A stretch of DNA of 64,000 bases from Adenanthera pavonina (lineage: Eukaryota; Streptophyta; Magnoliopsida; Fabales; Fabaceae), in contig JAIVEN010000010.1 in assembly GCA_026686845.1 (NCBI GenBank), positions 26,448,001-26,512,000 on the forward strand, written 5' to 3'. The notes below the pieces were generated by a model, which searched no databases, was not told the origin of the DNA, and worked only from the letters and a program-made list of their open reading frames with translations. Position numbers and translations under genes: made by a program. Below, piece after piece: positions 21,706 through 34,257 of the stretch (positions are counted from its first letter, which is position 1; every line of letters begins with the position of its first letter).

Positions 21706-21710
21706 AGACT

Positions 21711-23166
21711 CGGTTCTTGATTTTCTCATATAATAAGTGAAGCTAAATTTTCAATAGAATTTAATTTATATCTCCATTATCAATTCTCATTCATCCTTTT
21801 ATATTTTTTTTCTGAAACTCTGGTTGCTTCTTAATTCTTCCAACATTTTACTCATATATATGCTCTTTTTCCTGATTGTTCTGTAGTAGAATCCCTCTCT
21901 CTCTCTCTCTCTGTGTGTGTTTATAATTATTTTCTAGTGCTTGTTTCACTAGAAAACTTTTCTTTTTGCCACTTTTTTTGGTTTGCATCTTTGGGGGTTC
22001 TTGGCTTTTTCCTCCTTTAGGATTTATAATCATGATGATACTTTTCCTTTCATGGGCCTACATGTTCAACAATGAGAGCAACTGTATAAAATTTTTCCCT
22101 TGAATTTCTTGTGATGTGTATAGTTCATTGTCATCTGGAAAACCTTCATTCTTTGATCGATCTGAAATGTAAGTCCCTAATTCTACTCTTTATTAAAGAT
22201 TTAAGAAATAATGTAACCCTGCTTACAAAGAATCTCTATCTCCAACTTCTCGAAAGCTAAAGGGTACTTCATTCTTTCTGCATTTTGTTTTCTTTTTGTG
22301 AACCCTGGAATCAGTCAAGTCCTATCCATTTCAGTGTTTAGTAAAAGAAATTATAGCTTCTTCTTAGATAAACAAAACAACTTGCGTACTAAAAGTTATA
22401 TGTTTCAACAAATTATTGCTAAATGAAGATTATTTTTGGTGCAAGAACTCATTTTCAATCCTATGTTAAGACATGTTTCAATAAACTAATTAGAGCCCGT
22501 TTGACATGTCATATAAGACTTCTAGTATAAAAGCCAAATTATATAGGTAAAATCAGTTTCAGTGCTATTCTTTTTTTCTTTTTAATATTTTATGATAGTA
22601 TTATAAATTGCAGCTTGCCATCACAGCTTGTATATTCATATCTTTATTTTCTGCAAAAATCACGACTCTTCATGAAGTTTTGCTTCTATGACACTAGGAT
22701 TGACATACATTTGATGCATTTCCATTAATCAATGTCGTGTGCTTGTCTTCAATGCTAGTTCGTTCATCACTATTTTCAAAATTGGTATTCTAAGTTAAAC
22801 AGGCTTCCTTTTAATAGTTTGTTGTATTGGAATTCGGCTTTCTCTCATTGTTGTTTCTTCCCTGTTCCATTCATTCTACCTTAGAAATTGACCAAAATGG
22901 TTTAAATCAACATAGATGATAGTTGAGTCTGTTCTTGATTTTCTCACCAAAATCAAGAGGATAAAGCTAATTTTGAATAGCAGTTTATTCTTATTTGCCA
23001 ATACATGGGTTTTTCTTTAAATTTGCAATTTTTGCTTTAGTCACCTTCATACTTGAGTGATTTCACTCATACATACTTTTTAGCCTTCTCTCTATTCATA
23101 TAAATGATTACATGTGAAGTGAAATGGTCGGTAACCCTTTTACTTTGCTGAATTAAATATATAGGA
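21711..23166. other. AT-rich host-like DNA upstream of the TIR exon
   Basis: No open frame of note. It reads like promoter or intron DNA of the broken TIR gene. A block TTCTTGATTTTCTC...AAGCTAA...ATTTGCCAATAC at about 22930-23010 recurs in part at about 21713-21770 and again downstream at about 31615-31685. A CT/GT microsatellite is at 21893-21920. Confidence 0.5.
21893..21920. repeat. (CT)n(GT)n microsatellite
   Basis: About ten CT units run directly into four GT units. It is a compound simple repeat. Confidence 0.9.
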
Positions 23167-26100
23167 TGTAATGCTCTACTCCAATACACCTCCTGTCTCA
23201 ACCAAATACTTCAATTATTAACCAAACACAGCCCAAACACCTCTAATTTACCTCCCAAATCATCAGAACAATGGAAAAGGCCATAAGACACCTCGACTGC
23301 TACAATACCATCGTGGTACTGGTGTTCTCGAGTTTCAAAATTGTCAAAATAGGGGGTTTGGCACCGCAACCTTACTTCTGGCGTTGCGGCGCCCCTTGTT
23401 GATGCCATATTAGCAAAATTTCAACTTCGAGGGTGAACTTCTGACATGTATAACTTTATGCTCAGACCTCTAATTGACCTGATTCTAACTCCTACAAGTC
23501 AATCTTCTCCCAACCTAACCATGGACACCGGTTTCACTCCAATCCATCTCCGTATGGAGATTTTGGACACCCGATACTGTTTTGGCCATTTTTGACCAAA
23601 ACTACACAAACATCCTTCAATTGCCACTAAAGGCAAATAGGAACTCAGGGACCATTCATATGGGTCCTAATCAACTAAACCAACTTGTCCAAATAAGTTT
23701 CACCTCAAAAGAACCACTCTTCTAAGATTTGACCCCGTTGAACCTTTAATTGACAAAGTGGGCTATATGCCCCAAAACACACCAATAAAGCCCAAATCCA
23801 TTCTGGGTTTACACACATGACTAATTCTCCCCACAAATACACACACCAACCGTATACAACTAATATCAACACTATCCTTACATTCATTCACCATACATAC
23901 TACATCATTCTATATCAATCATCATCAATGACATACATCCATTACAATCACTCTATCCTACTTAGCACAACATACATAGACAATAAACACATGCATTATA
24001 ATGACTTAATATTCCCAATGCTGAAGTGGCTATGCTTCCCTTGTCTTCTCCGGGTTAACGCTAAAATCTTCACCTGAAATGTTATTTCATGGGAAAGGAG
24101 GTGTGAGACAAAGTCTTATTAACCAGGATTAACCACACATAATATATATACTAAGCCACATAATCATGCACATGGTACAATGAAATTCTAATGAATGGTA
24201 TGCATGCTCTCCCTCATACAAGGCTGGAACCATGAGCTATCATCATCACAAGACATTTCGATAGGAGATTCTCTTCCAACAGTCAGTGAAGATTGATTCT
24301 GGGACATCACTAAGCTCACCTTACATAAATGCAACCCGACCAAAGGTTACACTAGAGCTCGGACCATGGCTCTCCTTTCCTCGAACCACCACAAATTGGT
24401 GGTGATTTAGGGAAGGTGTATCCCCAAATCCACTACCACCTGGCTCCCCTTGTAACACCCCTCATAGTATTTGTTTTGGCATTATATGCAGAACCGGAGG
24501 AAACAGGACAGAGGAAGGCTCAAGTAGAGGAAAATAGAGCTCCATGCCACGGTTAGAAGTATAGCCACCATAGTGAGAGCCAATTCTAGTGGTGTTTTCT
24601 AGCTGAAACATGATGGAGCCATAGCAATCTGTCCTGGAGCCGTGGTGAGAGTCGAGAATCTAGTTTAAATCAAAAACATTTTAGTCAATTGGACACGGAA
24701 AGAAAGAAAGAAATTGAGGGAGTAATAAAGTAGCAGCGCTAGGGTTCGAGTAATCTGGCCCTTAGGAGTTATTTTCAGACCTTAAAAGCTTGGATTCACA
24801 TTAGTATGCGATCCCTACTCCTCTCTCTCCATTTTATTTGGTTGAACTTGGGGTTTTTCAGTTATGTATTGGGATTTCTGGTTTGGGAAGAAATCCACTG
24901 ATTGAAATGGATGAAATGGAGTTAGAGAAGTGTGTTTTGGTGTTCTTGTTGCTTGGGTATGAGTTTTGAAGGGTTTATGCATGATTTGAGCTTAACCTTA
25001 GGTTGTTTTTGGTTAGGGCTCTTGGGAATCTGAAGTGTATGGGATTGTTTGGTGTTTGAATGGTTCCTATGAGCTTAATGATGCATGAAAGGGGTGTTGA
25101 AAGCTTGGGTTAGGCTAAAGTAGTTGAATTGTGATGTTTGGTTTAATGGTATATTGTGTTGATTGAGGTATGATGGTATTGTGAAGGTTGTTTAGTAGCA
25201 TGAGAGGGATTCAAGTGTGTTAGACAACTCGAGAAGTTCATGAAATCCGCGTGTGTGGTATTGACACTTAAGGTAACCGGGTGTTTGTTTGTATTGTATA
25301 ATGTTACGTATATTTGTATATATATGCATGTTTCTTTTATACCATGATATAGATGTGTTTGTGTATGCTATTTTCTATATATCGTGATATGCACACAACT
25401 AGATGATGATCATGATGACTATGATGATTAGAGATGATGATATTGATGTGACATAACATGATGCATGCATGACATTGTGACATATGATGATGATGATTAT
25501 ATGATGATATAAGCATCACCACATGGCATTGTGAGATTGTGATAAATAGTGGATTTGGTGGTGATGATGATACAATATGATATACGATGATATGATTATG
25601 ATGATATATGATTAGGGAGGATAAGGATGGGTTCCCTGTCACTAAATCCTCCCCTATGGCTAGGGGAGCCAAGCGATAATGGATTACACCTTCCCTAAAT
25701 CACCATCAATTCATGATGGTCCAGGGGAACGAGAGCCACGGTCTGAACATTAGTGTTACCTTTGGCCGAGTACACTAATGGGAGGTGAGCTTGGTGATGT
25801 CCCAGAATCAGTCTTCATTGACTATTGAAAGGGAATTACCTATACGAAATGTCCTATTATGACGACAGCTCGTGGTTCTAGCTGTATGTGAGTGAGACAT
25901 GCATTCCATTCATTTTATATTGCATTCACAAGTTGTATGAGTTATATATATGTATATATATATTTGTGTGTGTGTGTGGTTGTCCCCAGTTACTGAGATA
26001 TTGTCTCACACCCCTCTCCCATGATCTAATCTTTCAAGTGACGGTTCTAGCACTAGTCCTGAGAAGATGAGGGAGTAACATCGGACATGTGAATACTAGA

Positions 26101-28035
26101 TCTATGTAGTATATGTGTAATTTGGATAATGTATCTTGTGCCAAGTAGGATAGAATGTTTTGTAATGGATGTATGACATGGATAAGGATTGTTATGAATG
26201 AGTGTTGTATGTGTTGTGCATGATGAATGGTAGTGTTTGTGTGATTTGGGGTGTTGAGGAGTCTGTGTGGTAGTATTTGTGAGCCCCAAGGGTGTTTGGG
26301 CCTCATTGGTGTGATTTAGGGCCTGTATCCTATTTTGTCAAATGGGGTTCAAGGGGGTTAAATCTCAGAGGAATGGTTCCGTTGAGGTAAAACCTTTTTG
26401 GACAAGTTGTTTGAGTGGCTTTGGACCTGTTTGATTGGTGCTGGTTGGTCAAGTTGTCTTTAGTGGCAAATGGGAGTTGTGAGTTGTGAGTTTTGGTCAA
26501 AAAGTGGCTAAAATCGTGTCAGGTGTACAAAATATCCATACAGAGATAGATTGAGGTGAAAGTGATGTCTATGGATAGATTGGGACTAGATTGACTTGTA
26601 GAAGTTGTAATCAAGTCAATTAGAGGTCAAAGCATAAATTTATGCGGGTTGAAAGTTCACCCCGATGTTGGATTTTTACTAGTGTGGAAACCAGCATGGG
26701 GTACCATGGCGCCAGAGAGTCTAGTAGCATTGTAAAACAAGGGAGGTCTAGAGCCACGGTGGTACTGTAGCAGTTGTGGCTCCAGCTCAGATTTTGATAT
26801 TGTTTAGTTTGTTTCCGCTGCTCTAAAGTTTTGGGAAGTTGTTTTAAAATATTTGAATTGTGTTTAGTTATATTTTGAAGTTTGTGATCAAGACTGGAGG
26901 TATTTGGAGGTAGAGTATTACACTCCTAGCCATAGTAGAGGATTTAGTTACAAGAATATTTTTTCGTATCTTCTTATCCATAGCCACCTAACTTTCCTAA
27001 GGAGAGAATTTAATGATAGGGATTTTTATCATATCATCAACTCAACCTCAATCTCTCACTCTGCAATGACATGGTGATGATGCCATTGTCATGCCAGCAT
27101 GCCTCAAAACGCATACATATATATATTATCACAATCATCTTATGAACATGCTAGCATGCAATGGTATGAGAATGCTACAACATCATACATACATATCATA
27201 TACAATCATCCTAACTCAACACCACACACATGCGATTCCACAAGCTTCTTGGGCTATTCAACATGACTTGTACCCCTTCGATCAACCAAACAATCTCTGC
27301 AACATTGTAATACCTCAATTAACATAATATACCACTTAACCAAATATCACAATTTGACTATATGGGCCTAACCCAAGGTTTCAACCCCACTTTCATGCAT
27401 CATTGAGCTCCTAGAGACCATTCAAACTCTAATCAACAACACATACTTCGGATTTGATGATTCTACACACAATACCAACCTAGGGTTAAGCTCAAATCAA
27501 GCGTAATACTTCTAAAACTCACACACAAGCTCACAACCACCAAATCATTCTCCATTAATCCCATTTCTTCTAATTTAATTGGTGGATTTCAGCCAAAACC
27601 GAAAATCCCAACATATCCCTGAAATATCCAACCCAAAACTGAAGAAAATGGAGTAAGAGGAGTAAAGATCACTTACCAACAAGAATCCAACCTCTAGGAG
27701 GCCGAAAATCCCTAGCTAACTAGTGCTGCTTCTTCTTTCTTCCTACCTTTTCCTTTTGTCTATTCGTTCAAAATGATTTTGATTTAAACAAAAATCTCGA
27801 CTCTTGTCGTGGCTCCAGGAAGCTTGCAATGGTGTGGAGCTTCTCGACCTAGAAAATATTTCCAAAATAATAGCTCTCTCGCTATGACAGTCTTGTCTTA
27901 CATGGCAGCGTGAAGTTCCTTTTCTCCACTTTGATTCTTTCCTTCGTCTTGGTCCTTCCAGTTCTACATACAATGCCAAATACACTTAATTAGCTAGGGA
28001 CCAAGTTAGAGACAATGTAATGAGAGTTGTTACAT
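23167..28035 (-). mobile_element. Solo LTR i, gypsy family 2, split by solo LTR h
   Basis: Reverse-strand LTR in two pieces, 23167-24450 and 26928-28035 (about 2.39 kb net). Its ends read TGTAATGCTC (left, + strand) and GTTGTTACA (right), and it is flanked by a perfect TAGGA duplication (23162-23166, 28036-28040). Its body is colinear, inverted, with the family 2 LTRs at 24451 and 61627. It lies just before the TIR coding segment that starts at about 28036. Confidence 0.9.
24451..26922 (+). mobile_element. Solo LTR h, gypsy family 2, nested in solo LTR i
   Basis: 2472 bp from TGTAACACCCC to GAGTATTACA. Duplications are CCCCT (24446-24450) and CTCCT (26923-26927), one mismatch. It includes an ATGATG-rich stretch (25390-25610), a TATATA/GTGTGT run (25945-25980) and the module ACTGAGATATTGTCTCACACCCC (about 25993). 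It is opposite in orientation to its host LTR, so the pair forms large inverted segments. Confidence 0.88.
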
Positions 28036-28067
28036 AGGATATGGATATCTCCATCAATTTTAGAGGT

Positions 28068-30696
28068 GTAAGGTTTAGTACAATATAAGTTTTGATGATG
28101 ACAAATATAGAGTAATAAGGAACAAATGCATTATATGTATCTGACATATATAATGTTCCTCAAAGAAGTAAAGTACATATTAGCATGTATTTAATTATGA
28201 TTATAATACATATATCATGCTATATGTAAATATATCCACTGTACTTTCACAATGAATAATATAAGTTTGATATATAAACTGGACTAACTACTTGGCTTGT
28301 AAGTGTAATATATTAAATGTAGGTTGGTCCAAGTAAAAAGAGTGAGCATTCACTCAAGAAAGAAGAAAAGAAAGGATGCTTCAAAGATGGAAGATCAGAA
28401 GGGAGCATGCCAAGAAGGAAATATCCAAGTGAAAGTGGATCTCAACATTTGAAGACCTAGTTGCTAGGTATATTTTATTTTCACTTAGGTCTTGAGGTGG
28501 GATTAATCTTTGAAAATTACTTAATCTTGTTACCATATGTTTTAAATGAGTTAAATTAAGTAAATCTGATGTTAGCATAAGTTAGATTTGAAAAACTCTG
28601 ATGATAGATGAATTTTGAGAAGTTAAACTTGATATACTTTGTGAAAATACACACTTTGCTGACTGAAATTTGAAGTTCCAGTGATATCACCTCTGACAGA
28701 CAAATTTCAGGTGTTGAAATTCAAATTTCGAGTCAGGCATAGTTAGTGAAATCTGGTTTTCAAGAATCTAGAGTTTGACCTTTGCTTAGTATTTTTAATA
28801 TATCTCTCAAAATACATATGGCTTTAATGTAAAACTTATTAATATGAAACTAGACTTAATAAGCTTTTCAAAGAAGATTATTTCACTCAAAATGAAAGTC
28901 ATATGAAAAAGCTATGGTTATTTAAAGTTGAGTAGTGAGATATGAATTTTCAGTTTTGACCTCTTATCACTATTTCGCTTATATCTCACAAAATACATTT
29001 TTTTTTCAAGTAAAACTTATTTCATTTGAAAGTAGACATTCAGATCTTTCCAACCATAGGTCATTTGCTTAATTTGGAGTTAAAATGAGAGAGTTATAGC
29101 TTCTGCAAAATTGTCTACAGTGCAAAATTCGAAGTTACATAGGTTCCGTTACGACAGACGAATTTTGGGCCTCCGAAATTCGAATTTTGAAGAGAACCTT
29201 CGTGCAGAATTAAGCTTTTCACTGACAGACGAACTTCACATCTCCAAAATTTGAATTTCAGATAAAATGCAGTTTGTGAAAATCAAAGAAATTCGTCTGA
29301 GACAATGTTGAGGCTCATCTGAAATCAAGATGAAATTGAGTTTGAAAAATGCTCTCTGACAGACGAACTTTGACTTTCCAACATTCGAATTTTCATATAA
29401 GTCTGAAAGGAGTTTCTTTGAAATAGATGAGCTTTGAGTCTTCAAAATTCGAATTTCAGACAAAACACAACTTATGAAAATGGAAGAAATTCGTCTGAAA
29501 CAATGTTAAAGTTCATCTGAGATCAAAAATAATTTAAGTTTCAAAAATGCTTGCTGTTAGACGAACTCTGAACATTAAAATTTGAATTTTAGAAGCTAAG
29601 TTTGTGAGTCTGTTCGAATGAAATATTGACATACGAATGACAGAGCTTTGTAACTTCGAATGTTGAAGTTAGTCTGAAAAGAATCTCTCTGACAGACGAA
29701 CTTCACTACTTCAAAGTTTGAATTTCGAAGAAAGTGAACTACTGTGCCTCTTTGAAAGTTCTATAGACAGACGAATTTTGGACTTCCAAAATTTGAATTT
29801 TGAAGGCACTGTAGAAAATTGAAAAAACTGTTCACACTTAACCGAAAAACTTTCCTCTTGAAAATTTGTATGTCACATTGTGAAAATGTTTTGTAAGTTT
29901 CAAAATTCGAATTTCACTTCATGAACAGACGAACTTCGTGCTGTAACGTTGAAAGCTTTAACCTTCGGTTCCTACGAAATTCATCTGTTGGCCAACCAAA
30001 ATTCAAATTTCAGTATGTCAGAAACATTAAATGCGGTTGGTAAACGGCTAGTTTTGCAGAGTAAACCGTTGGGTAACATCTCTAACGACTAGATCTTGTA
30101 TCTAACGTCTAATTACACTACAAAATTATAAATATAACATCATTTGAACTTATGGGTAACAATCTTAAGAGAGTTTATGCGAAAATGCTGCTACAACTTG
30201 TAAAATCTTTCTATCTCAGCATAGTTTGAAAAACCCACCTCAATAGAGTGAACTTTCAATGTATTATCTACTCTTCAAGAGAGTTTTCATTCTGTAAACA
30301 TTTCTTTCTACATTTTTTGGGTAGAATCTTAGTGTGGGGAAATACTAAGAGATTTACACATCTTTGTAAGGGTGTGAGGAGAGTGGCTTCACAAGTGCCT
30401 ACTGAAACTTGTGGGAATGTACTGAGGCTTCAAAGGTGCCCGGATCAAACCTGTGGGATATAGTGGAAAATCTCAAGTGGTGGCTTGGGGACTGGATGTA
30501 GGCCAAGTGGTTGGGCTGAACCAGTATAAATCATTGTGTTTTGTTCTTCATCTTCTCTACTCAGCTGCTGCACACAACCATCTCTGTTTATCCCTGTTTT
30601 ACTACACTCTCAGTGAAATTGGGTTGTGATCCAAAAGAGCGAAAATCTTGCATCACCCAACTCACCCCCCCTCTTGGGTGACCAGTCAACCTAACA
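28068..30696 (+). mobile_element. Sirevirus solo LTR in the TIR exon
   Basis: 2629 bp from TGTAAGGTTTAG to CCTAACA with a perfect AGAGG duplication (28063-28067, 30697-30701). From about 28590 it resembles the LTR of the complete Sirevirus, with the same TTCGAA and CAGACGAA arrays and the same 3' end. The first 500 bp or so (GTACAATATAAGTTTTGATG...) are unrelated to it, so it is a different Sirevirus lineage or a mosaic. The TATA box TATAAATA is at 30127-30134. Nothing internal remains. Confidence 0.92.
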
Positions 30697-30801
30697 AGAG
30701 GAACAGGCATTTGACAAGGTTTGACAAAATATCTTTGCAATGCTCTAAGCCAAAGGAATATCATCACCTTCATGGATGATGAGAAACTAGTAGTAGGAAC
30801 T

Positions 30802-30990
30802 AACAAAGTTTTGTCATAGTTGGTACATGGTTGGGTTCTTTAAGCATGCTATCATAGGTTCGATCACCAATTATGTGTATGAAAAAGGCTTTGTTGTGAG
30901 AGATAAAACCTACTTTGGAGGTATCTATACCTTGAAAGAATTAGCATTCGACTGTCAGTTAGGGATACCTTGGTGCTTAAAAAAAAGAAC
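30802..30990 (+). mobile_element. tRNA-derived SINE inserted in the TIR exon
   Basis: A 189 bp insertion flanked by an 8 bp duplication TAGGAACT (30794-30801, 30991-30998). Its head has a tRNA-like internal Pol III promoter: an A-box-like CATAGTTGGTACATGG (about 30817-30832) and a B-box-like GGTTCGATCACC (about 30858-30869). It ends in an A-rich tail (AAAAAAAAGAAC). Removing it joins two TIR motifs. Non-coding; mobilised in trans by a LINE. The family is not identified. Confidence 0.75.
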
Positions 30991-31262
30991 TAGGAACTGG
31001 AGACAAAATTGCACAGGCACTTTCCATATCAATCAAAGAATTTATAATAGTCATTATTGTATTCCTCAACATGGTGCCTAGATGAAATTCTTGAGATCAT
31101 TCAATGTAAGATCAGTTGGTTTGCTGAAACTTAGTGTTGATCCATTAGAGTTGCCCCATGAAAAAGGGAATTTTGAAGAAGCATAGGCTTTTGAGAAGAT
31201 GCAAAGTTGGAAGTTTTTATCACTACACAAACAATCTATCTGATTCTTATTCAAACATTGGT

Positions 31263-32014
31263 AATTCACAACTTTTATCTCTTAATTAGTTTACTTCTTA
31301 TTCCATGTGTAGATGCTTCATGTTAAATGTATAAAGAAATGAATAAAAAATTAGTTTCATATGAATGAATTCCAACTGAAAAGCCTCTGATTTACCAGGT
31401 ATCATTTGATATTTGAACAACATTGAAGGCACAATGCTTAAACACAGGCTTCTTATGAACCAATTAATCAATGTCTTCTCTTGTTGCTTTTGCTATTAAT
31501 TCATTTGGCTTCATTTTCTTTGCATGTTCTTCATTAATTATATGCAAGTTTTCATTATTGATATTCTTTCATTTAGTTTCATTTTCCTGGTCACTGATTT
31601 CATCTGACTTTTGCTTGTTCTGTTCTCAATTTTGAAAAGAATGAAGCTAATTTGGAGCAGTGATTAATTTGCATTTGCCAATACCAGAATATTTCTGTTA
31701 GAATTGAGTACATTTGTTATTTTATTTTGATATTTAGATTTCCCTTATATTTAAATATATTTAAATATTTTTATATATAGTTTAGAAATATAAGGATTAA
31801 AAATCATGAAAATTTGTAGCATTTAGCTACTAAATTAGTTTGATATGAAAACCACTATGAAAAAATACTACTTATTGATTGCCCCCCAAGTGCAATGGTT
31901 TCAACAAGTGATGCAAATTGGAGAAAACCAACATTAAAACGGAAGCGTTGAAAATTCAATACTGAATTTTAATGATAAAACACAAGATATCAAGTGAGCA
32001 TGATATGAAAACAT
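31263..32014. other. AT-rich DNA between the TIR exon and copia element B
   Basis: No gene. The first 430 bp look like an intron of the TIR gene. The block at about 31615-31685 repeats one upstream of the exon (22930-23010). From about 31700 the sequence is very AT-rich; a left boundary for copia B could not be placed. Confidence 0.45.
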
Positions 32015-32019
32015 ACATG

Positions 32020-34051
32020 CAACTTTGAAAAGAGAGGGAAAATGAAATTAAACACCTGCATGTTTGAGGTTGTCAAGCTGAAGCATGCATTTATAATCCA
32101 CACGAAAGGAAATTGGATTCTTGAATGATTAGTGATTACTTCATTAGTTACCCTAAGAAATCCAAAGGATATAGGTTTTATTGCCCTAACCATAGTCTAA
32201 GAATAGTTAAAACTGGTAATGCTAGATTCATTGAAGATGTTGAATTCAGTGAGAATACCAAAAGACAATGTGGATATTAATGAAATAAAGATAGACATCC
32301 AGCTACCCTCATGTCTTCCTTCATCCACAAGTGTTCCAAGAGAAGTTCCAATTGTTGAACAATAGTTTGACAATATAGAACAAAACTTTTATAATTATAC
32401 ATCCAATGACGTAGCCAATTCAGAATCATCCCATGCAAATGAATGACAATGGACGCCATTAAGAAGACCTCAAAGAGAAAGGAAATCAGCTATTCTAGAT
32501 GATTATGTGATTTATTTACAAGAGTATGATTTTGATATAGGAATTAATAAAGATCCAGTCATATTCACACAAGCCATAGAAAGTGCTGAGTAAAATAAGT
32601 GGGTTAATACCATGAAAAATGAGTTAAAATCCATGGAACAAAATAAAGTCTAGGATCTCATTGACTTGCCAAAGAATTGTAAACAAGTCAGCTATAGTAG
32701 GTCTTTAAGACCAAGCATGATTCAAATGGCAACATCAAATGATATAAAGTTAGACTTATTGCCAAAGGTTACACTCAAAAGGATGGCATTGATTATAAAG
32801 AGACCTTTTCCTGGTCTCAAAGAAAGACACATTAAGAATAATTATGGCTTTAGTGGCTCATTATGATTTAGAGTTACCCCAAATGGATGTGAAAATAGCA
32901 TTTCTTAATAGTGGTGTTGAGGAGGAAGTTTACATGGACCAACCTGAAGGTTTCTCAATTGAAGGAAAGGGTCACGTAGTGGTCACATGGTGTGTAAATT
33001 TAAGAAGTCAATATTTGGACTTAAGCAAGCTTCCCAACCATTGTATATTAAGTTCAATAATACCATAACCTCTTTTGGTTTTGAAGAAAACATTATTGAG
33101 AGATGTATATACCGAAAGATTAGTGGGAGCAAATTTATATTTTTAATCCTATATGTTGATGATATCTTACTTGCTGCTAATGATTTGGGCATATTACAAG
33201 AGATTAAAAATTATCTCTCTAAGAATTTTGAAATGAAAGATATAGGAGAGGCACCCTATATGATAGGAATGGAAATATTCCATGATAGATTACAAGGATT
33301 ATTGGCTTTGTCTTAAAAAGCCTATGTTGAAAAAATTCTTGAGAGGTTCCACATGGAAAGATGTTCAACTAGGATTGTACCAATCCAAAAATAGGACAAA
33401 TTTAGTCTCGATCAATGCCTAAAGAATGATGTAAAATGAAGGGAGATAGAATCTATCATGTATGCTTCTATTATGGGTAGTCTAATGTATATTCAATCAT
33501 GCACAAGACCGAACATAAGCTTTGTTGTCAGGATGCTAGGAAGAAATGATTAAATAAAAGAAGGATTACCAAGCAAATTCAATCCATTATAATAGGCCTT
33601 CTTTGACTGAAGAATGAGCCATTATGTCTTATAAATAATGCTACCTGTTTCTTCTATCTAAAGGAGCAATTTCATGCAAACGTGCTAAGCAATCTGTCAT
33701 TGCTTCATAATGGAAGCACGGTTTGTAGCATGTTTTGAAGCTACAAATCATGCATTATGGTTGTGGAACTTTATTTTAGGACTTCGAGTAGTCAACACCA
33801 TTACAAAGCTGCTGAAAATTTATTGTGACAACTCTATAGCAGTTTTCTTCTCCAAGAACAATAAATACTCTAAAGGTGCCAAACATGTGGATATGAAGTA
33901 TTTATCCATCAAGAAGGAGATTCAAAAACAAAGAGTGTTTATTCAGCATATCAAGACTGATCTAATGATAACTAATCTCTTAACCAAGGGTATACTACAA
34001 AAGACCTTAAAAGAACATGTGCATAGGATAGGTCTTGGCAACAATAAATGA
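32020..34051 (+). pseudogene. pol: Copia element B pol, degraded (integrase end, RT, RNase H)
   Basis: A Ty1/copia pol of a lineage other than the Sirevirus. It starts inside the integrase C-terminus (HLHV, IYNPHERKLDS, YPKKSKGYRFYCPNHS; 32050-32195). Reverse transcriptase follows in shifting frames: NKWVNTMKNELKSMEQNKV, then MALVAHYDLELPQMDVKIAFLN, IFGLKQASQ and LILYVDDILLAAND (32600-33190). RNase H is partial (EARFVACFEA, YCDNSIAVFFSKN, AKHVDMKYLSIK; 33712-33925). The region where the DAD motif should lie (33540-33700) is scrambled. At least ten stops. The gag, protease and integrase core are missing. Confidence 0.88.
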
Positions 34052-34244
34052 TGTTTTATGATTTATGATTATGATGTTTATGTTTGATACTCTGAGTTCA
34101 CATTATGTGTTTCTGATTTATAATTAATTTTCCTATTTATTAGGATTGTGTACACATTATGTTTATAAAAAAAGATTATATGGACCATGAAGAAATTTAT
34201 ATATTTAAATGACCTATTTTAATAGATTGCATGTGTTGTAGTAT

Positions 34245-34257
34245 ATGGAAGGGAGTA
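34245..34257 (+). other. Polypurine tract of copia B
   Basis: ATGGAAGGGAGTA sits directly before TGTTGAAAATAAATAG, the start of an LTR, about 190 bp after the pol end. Confidence 0.6.

Larger units (their letters stand above)
2119..21710 (+). mobile_element. Ty3/gypsy element A (chromovirus-like), nested and truncated
   Basis: A degraded gypsy element reads left to right: end of a 5' LTR (2119-2154 joined to 14308-14827), primer-binding site, gag with a CCHC knuckle, protease, reverse transcriptase and RNase H. It stops near 21710 before integrase, so no 3' LTR is present. It was hit by the CACTA element, by the Sirevirus at 2155-14302 and by a solo LTR at 17368-20879. Coding frames are full of stops. 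It belongs to the same family as gypsy element B on the opposite strand at 50079-64000, judging by LTR and pol similarity. Confidence 0.8.
28036..31262 (+). pseudogene. TIR-domain exon of a TIR-NLR-type gene, broken by insertions
   Basis: Coding scraps at 28036-28067, 30702-30801 and 30999-31262 line up as one TIR domain, the NADase/signalling module of plant TIR-NLR immune receptors. The motifs come in the right order: DISINFRG (for DVFLSFRG), LTKYLCNALSQRNIITFMDD, GDKIAQALSISIKEFIIVIIVF, STWCLDEILEIIQCK and VDPLELPHEKGNFEEA. There are stops after the first motif and inside the last, and frameshifts between. A Sirevirus solo LTR cuts between the first two motifs and a SINE between the second and third. 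A possible 5' splice site (GGTAATTC) lies at about 31259. No NB-ARC or LRR was found downstream. Confidence 0.8.

Noticed and set aside
25337..25672. Reverse-strand open frame rich in His, Ile and Ser
   Set aside because: It is the translation of an ATGATG/ATCATC low-complexity tract within solo LTR h.
30827..31081. 84-codon frame at the SINE
   Set aside because: It spans the SINE and part of the TIR exon in the wrong frame, so it is not a gene.
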